NCBI GenBank assembly: GCA_910583945.1
Contig: CAJTYF010000020.1
Location: forward strand, 1-26,371
DNA length: 26,371 nt
Source: an uncultured Bacilli bacterium
GTDB lineage: Bacteria > Bacillota_I > Bacilli_A > RF39 > UBA660
Direction: 5' to 3'
The translations under genes were made by a program, and so were the position numbers. Shown here in pieces: positions 1-9,558 of this stretch (its first letter is position 1; the number at the start of each line of letters is the position of its first letter). The notes under the pieces were generated by a model that saw nothing but the letters and a program-made list of their open reading frames with translations, was not told the DNA's origin and ran no database searches.

Positions 1-195
1 TTTTTTGATTCCTTATTAAAGCCCCGAAATCTTGTTACGGGGTAGTTTACAATGGTTAGCAAGTCTCATTTATAATTAATATAAAAAATATATATTTTAC
101 TTATAACACAGAATCCCGTATGATATAACCTGAAAGAAGGGGAGAATAGGTTGAAAGAAAATAAAACGTATTAATAGAGTAGGGGAGATATATTT

Positions 196-586
196 ATGTT
201 AAATACAAGATTCAAGGTTACAATCGTGTAAGGCAATAGAAAATAAAAAATGAGAACATAAAAAAGGGAATAAATCATCCAAACTATAACTTTGCTGAAA
301 TAGAGGTAATTTCTATTAATTATCATGCTTTTTAGATTTAGATTTTTTTAATGAAGATGCAATTAGAAAGAGCTTTTATGAGGACTTAAATGCATTCATT
401 AAAGAGTCAATAATGGAAATCAGTCGTGAGAATGAATATGAGATTATAATTGAAGAAAATGTATTAAAAATAATTTTACTTGATAAGAAGCATGACTATC
501 AAACTCTTTTATTATGTGAAAGAGTTGCTTATAAAATAAGAGATTACGATTTAGATCCTAAAAGGCCACAATTAAAAAAGTTTTAA
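196..586 (+). pseudogene. Degraded ORF of unknown function
   Basis: An ATG at 196 sits behind a good ribosome binding site (AGGGGAGA, about 183-190) but stops after 11 codons. Two further open stretches follow in other frames: roughly 240-331, read as KIKNENIKKGINHPNYNF and on to HAF-stop, and roughly 332-586, read from LDLDFFNEDAIRKSF to PKRPQLKKF-stop. Joined, they would give about 125 residues of mixed, charged, soluble-looking protein. The second stretch has no start codon near its beginning. I read this as one gene broken by at least two indels or stops. I do not recognise the family. A second ribosome-binding-site-led mini ORF (TTG near 151, seven codons) lies just upstream. Unrelated chance ORFs remain possible. 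Confidence 0.4.
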
Positions 587-773
587 ATCAATATTTTGAT
601 TTAGATTGAAAATCTTTTTATGAAAGTTTTTTTATTTGCGAATAAAGGTATATTTTGTCAATTTTTGATGAAAAATAAAATAGAAAAAGATGAGGAATAG
701 TTTGATTTTTTTAAATTTATAAAATTTTAAATAGTATAAATCAACTTTTTAGCATAAAATTTTAATAAAAAAG

Positions 774-802
774 TTGAAAAAAATATATAATTCTTATATT
801 AT
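774..802 (+). promoter_or_regulatory. Sigma-A-type promoter of the protease gene
   Basis: TTGAAA (774-779), a 17-base spacer and TATTAT (797-802) lie upstream of the AAGGAG ribosome binding site (826-831) and the ATG at 838. A 9-base inverted repeat (742-750 CAACTTTTT and 768-776 AAAAAGTTG) overlaps the start of the -35 box and could be an operator, although AT-rich sequence makes chance pairing possible. Confidence 0.55.
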
Positions 803-837
803 AAAGATATAAGTATAAAACGAATAAGGAGTAAAGT

Positions 838-3800
838 ATGAAAAAACGAATATTTAAATTAATGACTATTTTTTTATTTTCTTTAATTTTTATAGGAGCT
901 GTAGAAGCGAGTTCCAAAATTGAGACGAAAGTTATTTCTAACAAAACAGAAATAAAAGGCGGAGAGGTAGTAGAACTTACTCTAGCTTTTGATCATTTTG
1001 AAGACATAAAAAAAGGAATCAATGCCTATAAAGGAACACTTGAATACGATAAAAATATCTTTGAAAATATAACTCAAGCAAACTTTATAAATCAAAACAA
1101 TTGGGAGAGTTTAAAATACAATCTTCAAAATAACGAATGGGTTGCAATTCGAAAAGTAGGAGCAAAAATAGGTGAAGATGTAGTTAAAATTCAGTTGAAA
1201 GTCAAAGAAAACGTGAGTGCAACCAAAACTGAAATAAAAATAAAAAATCTTGTCACATCTGAAGGCAAACAAGATATATTTTTAAATGAAGCTAAAATGA
1301 CTTTGAATATAGTAAAAGAGCAACAAGTCATTCCAAGTAAGCCCATACTACCAACCAAACCCAACACAGGTGAATCAAACAATAATCAAAATGGATCAAA
1401 TGAGTCATTAGATAATAATGGAGAAGAAACTGAAAAACCGTCAAATCCAGAACAACCTGATGAAAACACCAAACCAGGAAATTCTCAAGTAGAAAAGCCA
1501 GATCAATCTACCGATTCAAATAAAGAACAAAAAGAGGAAGAAACCAACAAAATAAAAAAAACAACCAATAGATTTATGTATATTTTACTTTTTATATTGA
1601 TTCAACTTTTAGTAATTATATTTTTGTATTTACGACATAAATCAAAAGATAAGAATCAAAATATTAATCGTTCTTTTCTATTTCTTGGAATAATTTTAAT
1701 TGAATTTATCGGTACCACCGTTGTGTATGCTTTTAATTTTGCCCAAAAGGGGGAACTAAACGGGGATTCAGAAATTAACTATGCTGATGCCAGTTTATTG
1801 CAATTACATTTAGTTGATTTAAAAAAATTACCTGATGACAAATTAGAAAATGCCGATATGAATGGCGATGGAAAAATTACAGTCACCGATTTGAGTATAT
1901 TAATTCAAAAATTAGAAAATACACTTGATTATGAAGTAAATATAACTGAAATTGTTCCTGATAATGCTTCCCCTAATAAGAATCAAGAAGTGTCTATAAA
2001 AATAAATGGGGACGTTAGTTTTGGAGCCAGTATAGAAAAACTAGTCGTGAACGGTGCAGAATATAAGGTCGAAAAAATACCTAATACTTCTGAATACATT
2101 TTTAAATTAAACGCTGGTTCAACATCAGAACTTAAAAATTACAAAATAACTGAAGCTATTTTAGATAACAATAAAAAAATAAAATTAAATGAGTCATTCT
2201 CTATTGATGTATTAAAAGATAGACCTAGCATAAAAAATTACCGAGTTGAAGAAAACAAAGACGATTCAAAATTGATTTTACTTTTTGAAGTTGTAGATGA
2301 AAACAACAGTATCGAAGACGCTTACATAGATGTGTACGACACTGATCAAAATCGTTTAAAACAAGAGAAGCTTGTTCATGGAGAGAATCGTGTTGAATTA
2401 GAAGTTGAAGAAAAGAAAGAATACACCGCTTATATTATATTAAATTTTAACTTAAGCAATCATCCAGAAAATTCAGAACATAAAGGTGTGGAACAATATG
2501 AAAAAGAACTTCAACTAATTGTAGATTACAACTTCGATTTATCAAATATCAAAACGTTTAAAGAAGAAAATGAAACTTTAGTTTTTGAAAATGGGGACCA
2601 AGTAAAACTAGTATTTGAAAGTACCAATGAGACAAAACATATTCCAATTACTGTAAAAATTGGCGATAAAAATTATGATGTTGAAACAGAAAACGGTAAA
2701 TTTAAAGTAACCTTAGACGCATTAAATGAATTAGGAAGCAAAACCCTTACCATTGAAGAGGTAACCCTATCAAATGGAAAGAAATTTGAATTAAATGCCA
2801 ACAATAGCGTTACAATTACAATCAACAAAAGAAAACCAAAAGTAGTAAACTTAACGTCTATGGAATTTGTTGATACAAATAATCTAAGAGCTATGTTTAA
2901 TTTAGAAGACGAAGATGAAGCAGTCTCTAAGTTAACAATTGTCTTAATGGATGCAAACAATACGGAAATAGACAGAGTGACTCTAAATCAAGAAGAAGTT
3001 AAAACAGAAGTAGTCAATAAATTCTTAAACACAGCCATGACCACAAAATACAAAATAAAAGTATTCATGAGCTATAATGTAACAGGAAAAGATGAAGACA
3101 ATAAAGTGGATGAACTGGCAGCAGAAAAAGAAGTATTAGCAGAACCTAGAGTCATTGTAAACAGCATTACACCAAATAAAAATTATGTTGAAAAAGGTGG
3201 AATTGTAAAACTGGTTTATGACGTAGAAAGCAATCGTTCAGAAGACATTGTAAAAATACGTGTAAACAATAACGATTGTATAGCTGTAAAATTAGACAAT
3301 GGTACTTATGAAGTTACGTTAAATGTAGCAAGTAGAAGTGGATTGTATTCTTTAACCACCACAGCTTTAACATACAGTGATGGTAAAATAGCTACATTAG
3401 ATAAAACCGTTATTGTAGACATTTTAAAAAATAAACCTTATATTGAAAACTTTAAACAAGCCGATAATGTAAGTAGTCAAGAGGTTACCCTAAGTTTTAA
3501 TTTAAAAGACGATGAAAATAGTTTTATTAATGGAAAAGCAGTCTTAACCCTTGATGGAAACGTAATAGAAAAAGAAGTTAAGAAAGGAGAAAATGTTCTA
3601 ACTTTCCAAGTAGAGCCATCTAGAAAATACACATTAGAAATTAAAGCAACCTATGATTTAGACAGCAATACTTTACCAAATCGACCAAATGAAGATAATA
3701 AAATAACCGATGGTATAATAGAAACAAAAAAAATTGAATTAATTGCTGATTATCAATTAAATCTAAATAATATTAAAACGTACAACGAAAAGGGCGAAAC

Positions 3801-6800
3801 AAAATACTTTAGTAAATCTGAGCCTATAACCATCAGCTTTGAAAGCACCAATTCAACTACTTTTGAACCAATAAAAGCAGTGGTAAATGGAACAGAATAT
3901 GCCTTAACCAAAAAAGATAATGCCTATTATCTAACAATAAACAGTCATAGAACTTCTGGATTAAAAACAGCAACAATTGAAAAAATAATCTTAAATAACT
4001 CAAGAGAAATTATTTTAACCGATAATAATGAAATAAAAGTGACCGTTTTAAAAGACAAACCAACCGTTACTGAATTTGGATACAAAGAAAATGAAGACGG
4101 AACCATTACAGCATCATTCAAAGTAGTGGATGAAGAAGAAAGTATTACAAATGGTAAAGTTATAGTTAGTAAAAATGGAGTAACGATAAAAGAACAAGCA
4201 TTAGGAAAAGACCAAAATGCCATTAACTTTCAACCAGAAGCTGAGCAAAACTATGTAGTGAAAGTATTAGCGGATTATGATTTAGACATGAATGTTTTAG
4301 AAGAAGACGCAAACGAATATAAAAATGTGACCCTTTTAGAAGCAGACATTACTCTTGGTGCTCGTAAATTTGAAATGAAAGATATAATTAGAACGTCTGT
4401 TTATAAAAATACAGCAAATGGAATTATAGAAGTTAAAAGTTTAAAAGAGTCTGATCTTTCTAATTTAAACGAATACATTGCCAAAGTTTACATGAAAAAC
4501 ATGCCAACATTCTATACAACCATCACTGGATATAGAATAGAAGAAAATCAATTGAAATTAACGTTAAAATATGACAACATCATTCAATACAATCATGAAA
4601 ATAAACAAGATAAATTAGAAATAACGTTTGGTCAAATGAATGAAGGTGTGGCAGAAAATATCACTTTAGAAGGACTAATTAAAGAGATTCGAGAAAACCC
4701 AACAGGAACCTTTACATTAACAAGAGATTATGATGCATCAATCATTACAACAAATACAGATACGTTAATCGCGTCTTCATTTATGGGAACCATCAACGGA
4801 AATGGGCATAAGATTTATAACTTAACAAAACCTCTATTTGATACAATAGAATCCGCTACCATTGAAAACTTAACCTTAGAAAATCCAAAAGTATTTGGTG
4901 TAAATAATAGAGGTGCAGTAGCAAACAGTGCCATAAACTCTACAATAAGAAACGTTCATTTAAAAGATTTAACCCTTATCTCAGGAGTAAATAGAACTGG
5001 TGGAATCATAGGTGAGGCTACATCAACGGTATTCGAACAAAACAGTGTGACGAATTTTAAACTCACCACTTCTAGACACATAAGAATTGCGGCCATTGTT
5101 GGAAACATGACAGGTGGAAGCATTAAAAATTGTTATGTAGATGGAGAACTAAACTCTACACAAAATAAAGATGGAAATGGCATAAGTGGAATTTTAGGGG
5201 CAACAGAGGGAACAGAATTAGTAACCATTGAAAACTGTATTACTAAAGTGCATTACACAAACAACGTTAGTCCAAGATTAAATGGGGACATGGTAGGCTT
5301 ATCTTTAAATGCAAATACCGCCCTAATAAATAATGTAAGTTTATCAACTGGAAACAACTTTTATCATGTTCATGGTTTTAGCATTCATAATACATCAACC
5401 AACAATTATGAAATAGAAGAATCCGAATTAGCAACAAATGAATCGGGGGATACAGTAAAACGAATTTCTAAAGCAAACCTTAACGAAGAATTCTTTAAAA
5501 ATACCGTGCATTTTGATGAATTGATTTGGGAACTATCAAACACCTCTTATAACAACCCACCAATATTAAAATCTTCAAAAGAAGAAGAGGATGAGATAGA
5601 AAAACCATCAAATAACAAACTTTACATTCCAGATTATCAAAGAATAAGAAAAATAAATGGTTATGATGAAAATAAAGAAGTGTTGTACCACAACTTAAAT
5701 AAACTCATGCCTTATTATGATGCAAAATATTTAATTGAAGATGGTTTAAAAATTTCTAAAGAACATGAATTAAATAGCAAAATTATTAAACACATCTTAC
5801 CTTATAGTAATGGAAAATTAATGACTTACTTAACTACAGAGAATAATTCTACTATGACTCATATAAAAGTAGTTTTTGAAGATTTGACCGTGACTGAATT
5901 TAGAGTTGTATTTAAAGAATTAAATCAAAACATTGCTATTTATACACTTGAAGGATTAGATTTAGAGTATGCTTTTAATAATTATGTGATAAAAGAGCAA
6001 GCATCGATTGTAGAAACCTTAACAAAATACATTAATACGGTGGATTATACCGCAACACTTGATCCTTTAACAACCGCTGGAGATAGTCGATTATATCGTG
6101 ACCATTTTAACGAAACTATGAAACCACTTGCAAATGTCATTGCCCTACAATTATTACAAAATGATGGAAACAGTATTCTAAATATAAATAATGACATTTT
6201 AAATAATAAAATAAAGCAAGAATTAATTGATAGTGGTAGAATTAATAAAATTTTATACGCTTATAACTATTTCCATAGATGGTATAACTTTGAAATCGGT
6301 GGGGCAAAAGTCTCAGATCTTCTATTATTTGAAGGAAAAATGTACAAAGAGACGATGACCATTGATAACTTAACCAATGAAGTATTAACAGGAAATTTAG
6401 GAACAAATGCAACGCATACGTTCTATACTAACAGCATAAAAAAATACACTGATAGTGCTAATCTGGGCTTATTCTTAGACAACATTATTTCAAATATTGG
6501 TGGTTACGATGACATAAACGATTGGTTTACAGAACATTTCTCTTCCATTGGAATTTTAGCAGAAATACCAGTTGAAAATCATCCAGAAGTAAAATATCGT
6601 GCATGGGATAGAATAAAAGGGTTCCAAAACTTTATCTTACCATTATCAACTTTACCGAAATATGCGGGATACATTATATCAGGACCAGCCCAATTCCAAG
6701 TAGGTGCACAAAGAGTTTACATTGCCGATCCGACAACGGAATCTGGACAAAATACCGTAAGAAATCATGTAAAAAATCATGTTGCTCTTATAAAAAGACA

Positions 6801-9447
6801 ATTTGATACCATGGCAGGCTCTTTCCATGTAGAAAGTTGGAATAGTTTTACGATTATGGTTTATGATACGGTTAAAACGATTACAGGATACAAAACAAAT
6901 TATTTCCCAGGAACAAATATTCCAATGGGAACCTCTCCTGTTACAACATGGAATAGAAGTGGAACGACAACGGAACCATTCCACAAAAACTTCAACGAAG
7001 CGGTAGGAGCATGGCAATATGGTTCCGCAGCAGGTGTTGGTAATACTGCAGGATTCTTATGGTTTATTGCAAGACCAGGACTAACAAACTACGATACTTG
7101 GACCCATGAATTTGAACATGCCCTTTACGATAAAATCATGTTGTTTAGAAAAGGGGCAAGATTACAACTAGAAACCTATACAGAAGGAAATGTTCAGCAA
7201 AAAGACACTTGGAGTAACAATAATATTTCTGGTTATGACGTCGGACCATATTATTTCAACTTTGCCTTTACATTAGGAAAAGAAAGTATGGCAACGCAAA
7301 ATTTAACACCAGAGCGAATTAATACGAGAGAAAAATTAGAAAATTACTTTAAAGGACAATTTGATGCCTTAGAACTTCTAGATTATGTTTCCGCAAAAGC
7401 ATTCATTCAATTAACACCAGAAGAACAAGCAAAAATTGCAACGAGAATGAATACATCGGCTGGATGGAGTACATGGGGTACCATTACGAAAGAACAAGCA
7501 GAAGCCATGAATTTAACAACGTTAGAATCTCTTTGGGATAACCGAATTATGTTAAGACCAAATAATGCTTGGGGAGTGAGTGTTCGAGGCCTTGTACCGA
7601 TTAACAGTATAGGTGCCAATGATTATGGTTACGAATCCATTTGGGTAACGCGTTGGTATATGGGACATTATGATAATGGTTACGCTGATGCTTTCTCAAA
7701 TAAGAAAAATATGTTTGAAATGTTAGGTTATGCTGGAGTCGATGGCTACGTAACTTTTGGTAGTCGCTTGAGTAGTTCAGACTTAGACGCCATTCAAAAA
7801 ATAACACTCGCAAAAACAGGAACCGCCATGAACTGGAAAGAATACAGAATGAGTCGCTATGCTGAAATTGAATCTAAACTTGATAATAAATATGTCAATA
7901 TTGATTTAATGATTGAACAATTTGTGGAAGCCTTGAAAAACGATGCCAAAAGTGGAAATCGAAATATTACAAGTGGTACAAATCTTCGTAAAATTTATTA
8001 TCATTACTTAAAACGAGTAACCAACGACTTTATAGAAGATCCACTAGGAACCAACTTAGAAATGACCCACATTAAAACCGCTGAAGAATTAGTAAATAAA
8101 ATCAATGCTCAACCTTATGGATACTATATTTTAGACAATGATATTGATTTCAGTGGAATGACTACCAATGTAACCCAAACATTTATGGGAAAATTAGATG
8201 GAAATGGTCATAAAATTATTGGAAATACATTACCAATCTTCCAAAAAATTCGTTATGGTTATGTCAAAGATTTAGTATTTGAAAGAACCAACATTCCAAT
8301 GAATATAGCAAACGTTGGCGCCTTATCTGTAAGAACGGAATATAGCGTAATAGAAAACGTAAAAGCAAAAGAATTACAACTGAATTTTGGAGGAAGAAAT
8401 GATTTAAGTCTAATAGGCGGAGCAGTTGGAACAACAGTTAGTAATGGAATTGAAGTAGATACGCTAAAAAATAAAATAACCAGTATAGACGAATTCCTAA
8501 AACTAAACGATAATCCAGGTGGAATTTATGTTCTAGAAAACGATTTAGACTTTGCTGGATACACAGGAACAGGTTCAGTGATCACTTCAACATTTACTGG
8601 TAAATTAGATGGTAATGGTCATACTTTATCTAATTTAACAAATCTATCACTATTTAATTCTGTAACTGGAACTGTAGAAAACTTAAAATTACGTAACTTT
8701 ACGAATATTGGTACAGCTACAACCGACGATGTAACAGCCTTTGCAAAACTGACCAATAGAGCAACCTTAAGAAACTTAAATTTTGAAAACATCACTTTAG
8801 AAGGAAGACATCGTGTAGCAGTCATAGCATCATTTGACAATGCCAACTCGACTTTCGAAAACATTTCAGTTAAAAACGCTAATGTTAAAGGAAGCGGTGT
8901 CTATGTTTCAACTTTTATTGGTCGAAAATATGGTGGAATCGTTAGAAACGTATTTGTCGAAGGAACGATGGAAATTACTACCACTGAAAATGGCGGAATT
9001 GTTGGAGCCTTTCAAAAAGGCGGAACCATTGAAAACGTCATTTCAAAAGTAAGCATTCATAAAACAGGCAACACTTATACACCAGTTGAAAAAAGTGAAA
9101 ACAATGGAGGAATCGTTGGAAATATTTATGATACGCCAACCATTAAAAACTCAATTGCCCTTGGAAACATGGAAGGCTTTACAAACAGTGAAGGAATAGA
9201 AAAATTACCTTATAAAGTGACAGGAGCCGCTATAGCAAGCATTATTGCTTCAATGGAGAACTGTTTTGAATACATCGGTGCTCATGGATCTAGTAGTGCA
9301 ACTGAAGAAACAAAAAACAATTTAAAAATAGCGACCGAAGAACAAATTCATACAAAAGATTTCTACAAAGAAACCATGCATTTCGATGAGAATATTTGGA
9401 ACTTCGATGGAGTGCCAAATAATGGTTATCCAGAATTAAAAGAATAA
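838..9447 (+). CDS. Giant membrane-anchored M26-type zinc metalloprotease with cohesin-like and dockerin domains
   Basis: Predicted surface protease of the ZmpB/IgA1-protease (M26) type, 2869 residues. Visible order: signal peptide (1-24, cleavage near VEA-SS); cohesin-like beta domain (~28-158, with a GTLEYDKNIF stretch); Pro/Glu/Asn linker (~160-240); hydrophobic segments at ~247-265 and ~279-300 separated by a basic loop (RHKSKDKNQNINR); type I dockerin with two calcium loops (~305-358, second loop DMNGDGKITVTD); four ~200-residue repeats (~365-1165); M26_N-like region with a GNGH beta-helix (~1280-1590); catalytic domain with HEFEH at 2090-2094 and a likely third zinc ligand E2112; two more beta-helix (GLUG-like) modules (~2420-2869). 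The zinc motif, the flanking helix modules and the great length all fit M26. There is no C-terminal sorting signal, so the two-helix hairpin probably anchors it with both ends outside. The start is supported by AAGGAG 6 bases upstream. Substrate specificity (IgA1, mucin or other) cannot be read from sequence. Confidence 0.9.
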   Translation: MKKRIFKLMTIFLFSLIFIGAVEASSKIETKVISNKTEIKGGEVVELTLAFDHFEDIKKGINAYKGTLEYDKNIFENITQANFINQNNWESLKYNLQNNEWVAIRKVGAKIGEDVVKIQLKVKENVSATKTEIKIKNLVTSEGKQDIFLNEAKMTLNIVKEQQVIPSKPILPTKPNTGESNNNQNGSNESLDNNGEETEKPSNPEQPDENTKPGNSQVEKPDQSTDSNKEQKEEETNKIKKTTNRFMYILLFILIQLLVIIFLYLRHKSKDKNQNINRSFLFLGIILIEFIGTTVVYAFNFAQKGELNGDSEINYADASLLQLHLVDLKKLPDDKLENADMNGDGKITVTDLSILIQKLENTLDYEVNITEIVPDNASPNKNQEVSIKINGDVSFGASIEKLVVNGAEYKVEKIPNTSEYIFKLNAGSTSELKNYKITEAILDNNKKIKLNESFSIDVLKDRPSIKNYRVEENKDDSKLILLFEVVDENNSIEDAYIDVYDTDQNRLKQEKLVHGENRVELEVEEKKEYTAYIILNFNLSNHPENSEHKGVEQYEKELQLIVDYNFDLSNIKTFKEENETLVFENGDQVKLVFESTNETKHIPITVKIGDKNYDVETENGKFKVTLDALNELGSKTLTIEEVTLSNGKKFELNANNSVTITINKRKPKVVNLTSMEFVDTNNLRAMFNLEDEDEAVSKLTIVLMDANNTEIDRVTLNQEEVKTEVVNKFLNTAMTTKYKIKVFMSYNVTGKDEDNKVDELAAEKEVLAEPRVIVNSITPNKNYVEKGGIVKLVYDVESNRSEDIVKIRVNNNDCIAVKLDNGTYEVTLNVASRSGLYSLTTTALTYSDGKIATLDKTVIVDILKNKPYIENFKQADNVSSQEVTLSFNLKDDENSFINGKAVLTLDGNVIEKEVKKGENVLTFQVEPSRKYTLEIKATYDLDSNTLPNRPNEDNKITDGIIETKKIELIADYQLNLNNIKTYNEKGETKYFSKSEPITISFESTNSTTFEPIKAVVNGTEYALTKKDNAYYLTINSHRTSGLKTATIEKIILNNSREIILTDNNEIKVTVLKDKPTVTEFGYKENEDGTITASFKVVDEEESITNGKVIVSKNGVTIKEQALGKDQNAINFQPEAEQNYVVKVLADYDLDMNVLEEDANEYKNVTLLEADITLGARKFEMKDIIRTSVYKNTANGIIEVKSLKESDLSNLNEYIAKVYMKNMPTFYTTITGYRIEENQLKLTLKYDNIIQYNHENKQDKLEITFGQMNEGVAENITLEGLIKEIRENPTGTFTLTRDYDASIITTNTDTLIASSFMGTINGNGHKIYNLTKPLFDTIESATIENLTLENPKVFGVNNRGAVANSAINSTIRNVHLKDLTLISGVNRTGGIIGEATSTVFEQNSVTNFKLTTSRHIRIAAIVGNMTGGSIKNCYVDGELNSTQNKDGNGISGILGATEGTELVTIENCITKVHYTNNVSPRLNGDMVGLSLNANTALINNVSLSTGNNFYHVHGFSIHNTSTNNYEIEESELATNESGDTVKRISKANLNEEFFKNTVHFDELIWELSNTSYNNPPILKSSKEEEDEIEKPSNNKLYIPDYQRIRKINGYDENKEVLYHNLNKLMPYYDAKYLIEDGLKISKEHELNSKIIKHILPYSNGKLMTYLTTENNSTMTHIKVVFEDLTVTEFRVVFKELNQNIAIYTLEGLDLEYAFNNYVIKEQASIVETLTKYINTVDYTATLDPLTTAGDSRLYRDHFNETMKPLANVIALQLLQNDGNSILNINNDILNNKIKQELIDSGRINKILYAYNYFHRWYNFEIGGAKVSDLLLFEGKMYKETMTIDNLTNEVLTGNLGTNATHTFYTNSIKKYTDSANLGLFLDNIISNIGGYDDINDWFTEHFSSIGILAEIPVENHPEVKYRAWDRIKGFQNFILPLSTLPKYAGYIISGPAQFQVGAQRVYIADPTTESGQNTVRNHVKNHVALIKRQFDTMAGSFHVESWNSFTIMVYDTVKTITGYKTNYFPGTNIPMGTSPVTTWNRSGTTTEPFHKNFNEAVGAWQYGSAAGVGNTAGFLWFIARPGLTNYDTWTHEFEHALYDKIMLFRKGARLQLETYTEGNVQQKDTWSNNNISGYDVGPYYFNFAFTLGKESMATQNLTPERINTREKLENYFKGQFDALELLDYVSAKAFIQLTPEEQAKIATRMNTSAGWSTWGTITKEQAEAMNLTTLESLWDNRIMLRPNNAWGVSVRGLVPINSIGANDYGYESIWVTRWYMGHYDNGYADAFSNKKNMFEMLGYAGVDGYVTFGSRLSSSDLDAIQKITLAKTGTAMNWKEYRMSRYAEIESKLDNKYVNIDLMIEQFVEALKNDAKSGNRNITSGTNLRKIYYHYLKRVTNDFIEDPLGTNLEMTHIKTAEELVNKINAQPYGYYILDNDIDFSGMTTNVTQTFMGKLDGNGHKIIGNTLPIFQKIRYGYVKDLVFERTNIPMNIANVGALSVRTEYSVIENVKAKELQLNFGGRNDLSLIGGAVGTTVSNGIEVDTLKNKITSIDEFLKLNDNPGGIYVLENDLDFAGYTGTGSVITSTFTGKLDGNGHTLSNLTNLSLFNSVTGTVENLKLRNFTNIGTATTDDVTAFAKLTNRATLRNLNFENITLEGRHRVAVIASFDNANSTFENISVKNANVKGSGVYVSTFIGRKYGGIVRNVFVEGTMEITTTENGGIVGAFQKGGTIENVISKVSIHKTGNTYTPVEKSENNGGIVGNIYDTPTIKNSIALGNMEGFTNSEGIEKLPYKVTGAAIASIIASMENCFEYIGAHGSSSATEETKNNLKIATEEQIHTKDFYKETMHFDENIWNFDGVPNNGYPELKE
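1930..4332 (+). repeat. Four tandem ~200-residue protein repeats inside the protease gene
   Basis: Repeats begin near residues 365, 564, 771 and 972. Each carries a lead such as DYNFDLSNIKTF or DYQLNLNNIKTY, a middle LVNGAEY/VVNGTEY-like strand, and a hinge motif of the form K-[DNR]-[RK]-P: VLKDRPSIKNY, INKRKPKVVNL, ILKNKPYIENF, VLKDKPTVTEF. They are divergent at the protein level and not obvious DNA repeats, so they look like old duplications forming a stalk of beta domains before the catalytic part. Confidence 0.75.
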
Positions 9448-9449
9448 GA

Positions 9450-9480
9450 AAAAATAAGCTGAAAATAAGCTTATTTTTTA
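9450..9480 (+). terminator. Rho-independent terminator after the protease gene
   Basis: The arms 9451-9460 (AAAATAAGCT) and 9468-9477 (AGCTTATTTT) pair perfectly over 10 bases with a 7-base loop, and a T-run closes the 3' arm. It lies 3 bases after the stop codon. Confidence 0.75.
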
Positions 9481-9515
9481 GTGAATCAAATAAAAAAAAT
9501 TTATTTAAAAGATCG

Positions 9516-9524
9516 TGTTATAAT
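9516..9524 (+). promoter_or_regulatory. Extended -10 promoter of the cls-ATPase operon
   Basis: TGTTATAAT is a perfect extended -10 element (TGn plus TATAAT). No good -35 lies 17 bases upstream, which is usual for extended -10 promoters. The expected start point lies about 28 bases before the ATG, leaving room for the TAGGAG ribosome binding site at 9544-9549. Confidence 0.6.
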
Positions 9525-9558
9525 AAAAATAGAAAACTTTAGTTAGGAGTTTAAATTT

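Noticed and set aside
22..42. CCCCG/CGGGG hairpin at the left end, considered as a terminator, tracrRNA piece or attachment site
   Set aside because: Only five pairs with an 11-base loop, no T-run after it, and no CRISPR repeats or cas genes in the window. The leading T-run may be the tail of a feature outside the window.
1357..1371. KPNTG as an LPXTG sortase signal
   Set aside because: The first residue is Lys, and the hydrophobic segment lies some 70 residues downstream, so it does not have the form of a sorting signal.
8834..9052. Plus-strand 72-codon ORF inside the protease gene
   Set aside because: Lies wholly within the well-supported protease frame and has no family features; a shadow ORF.
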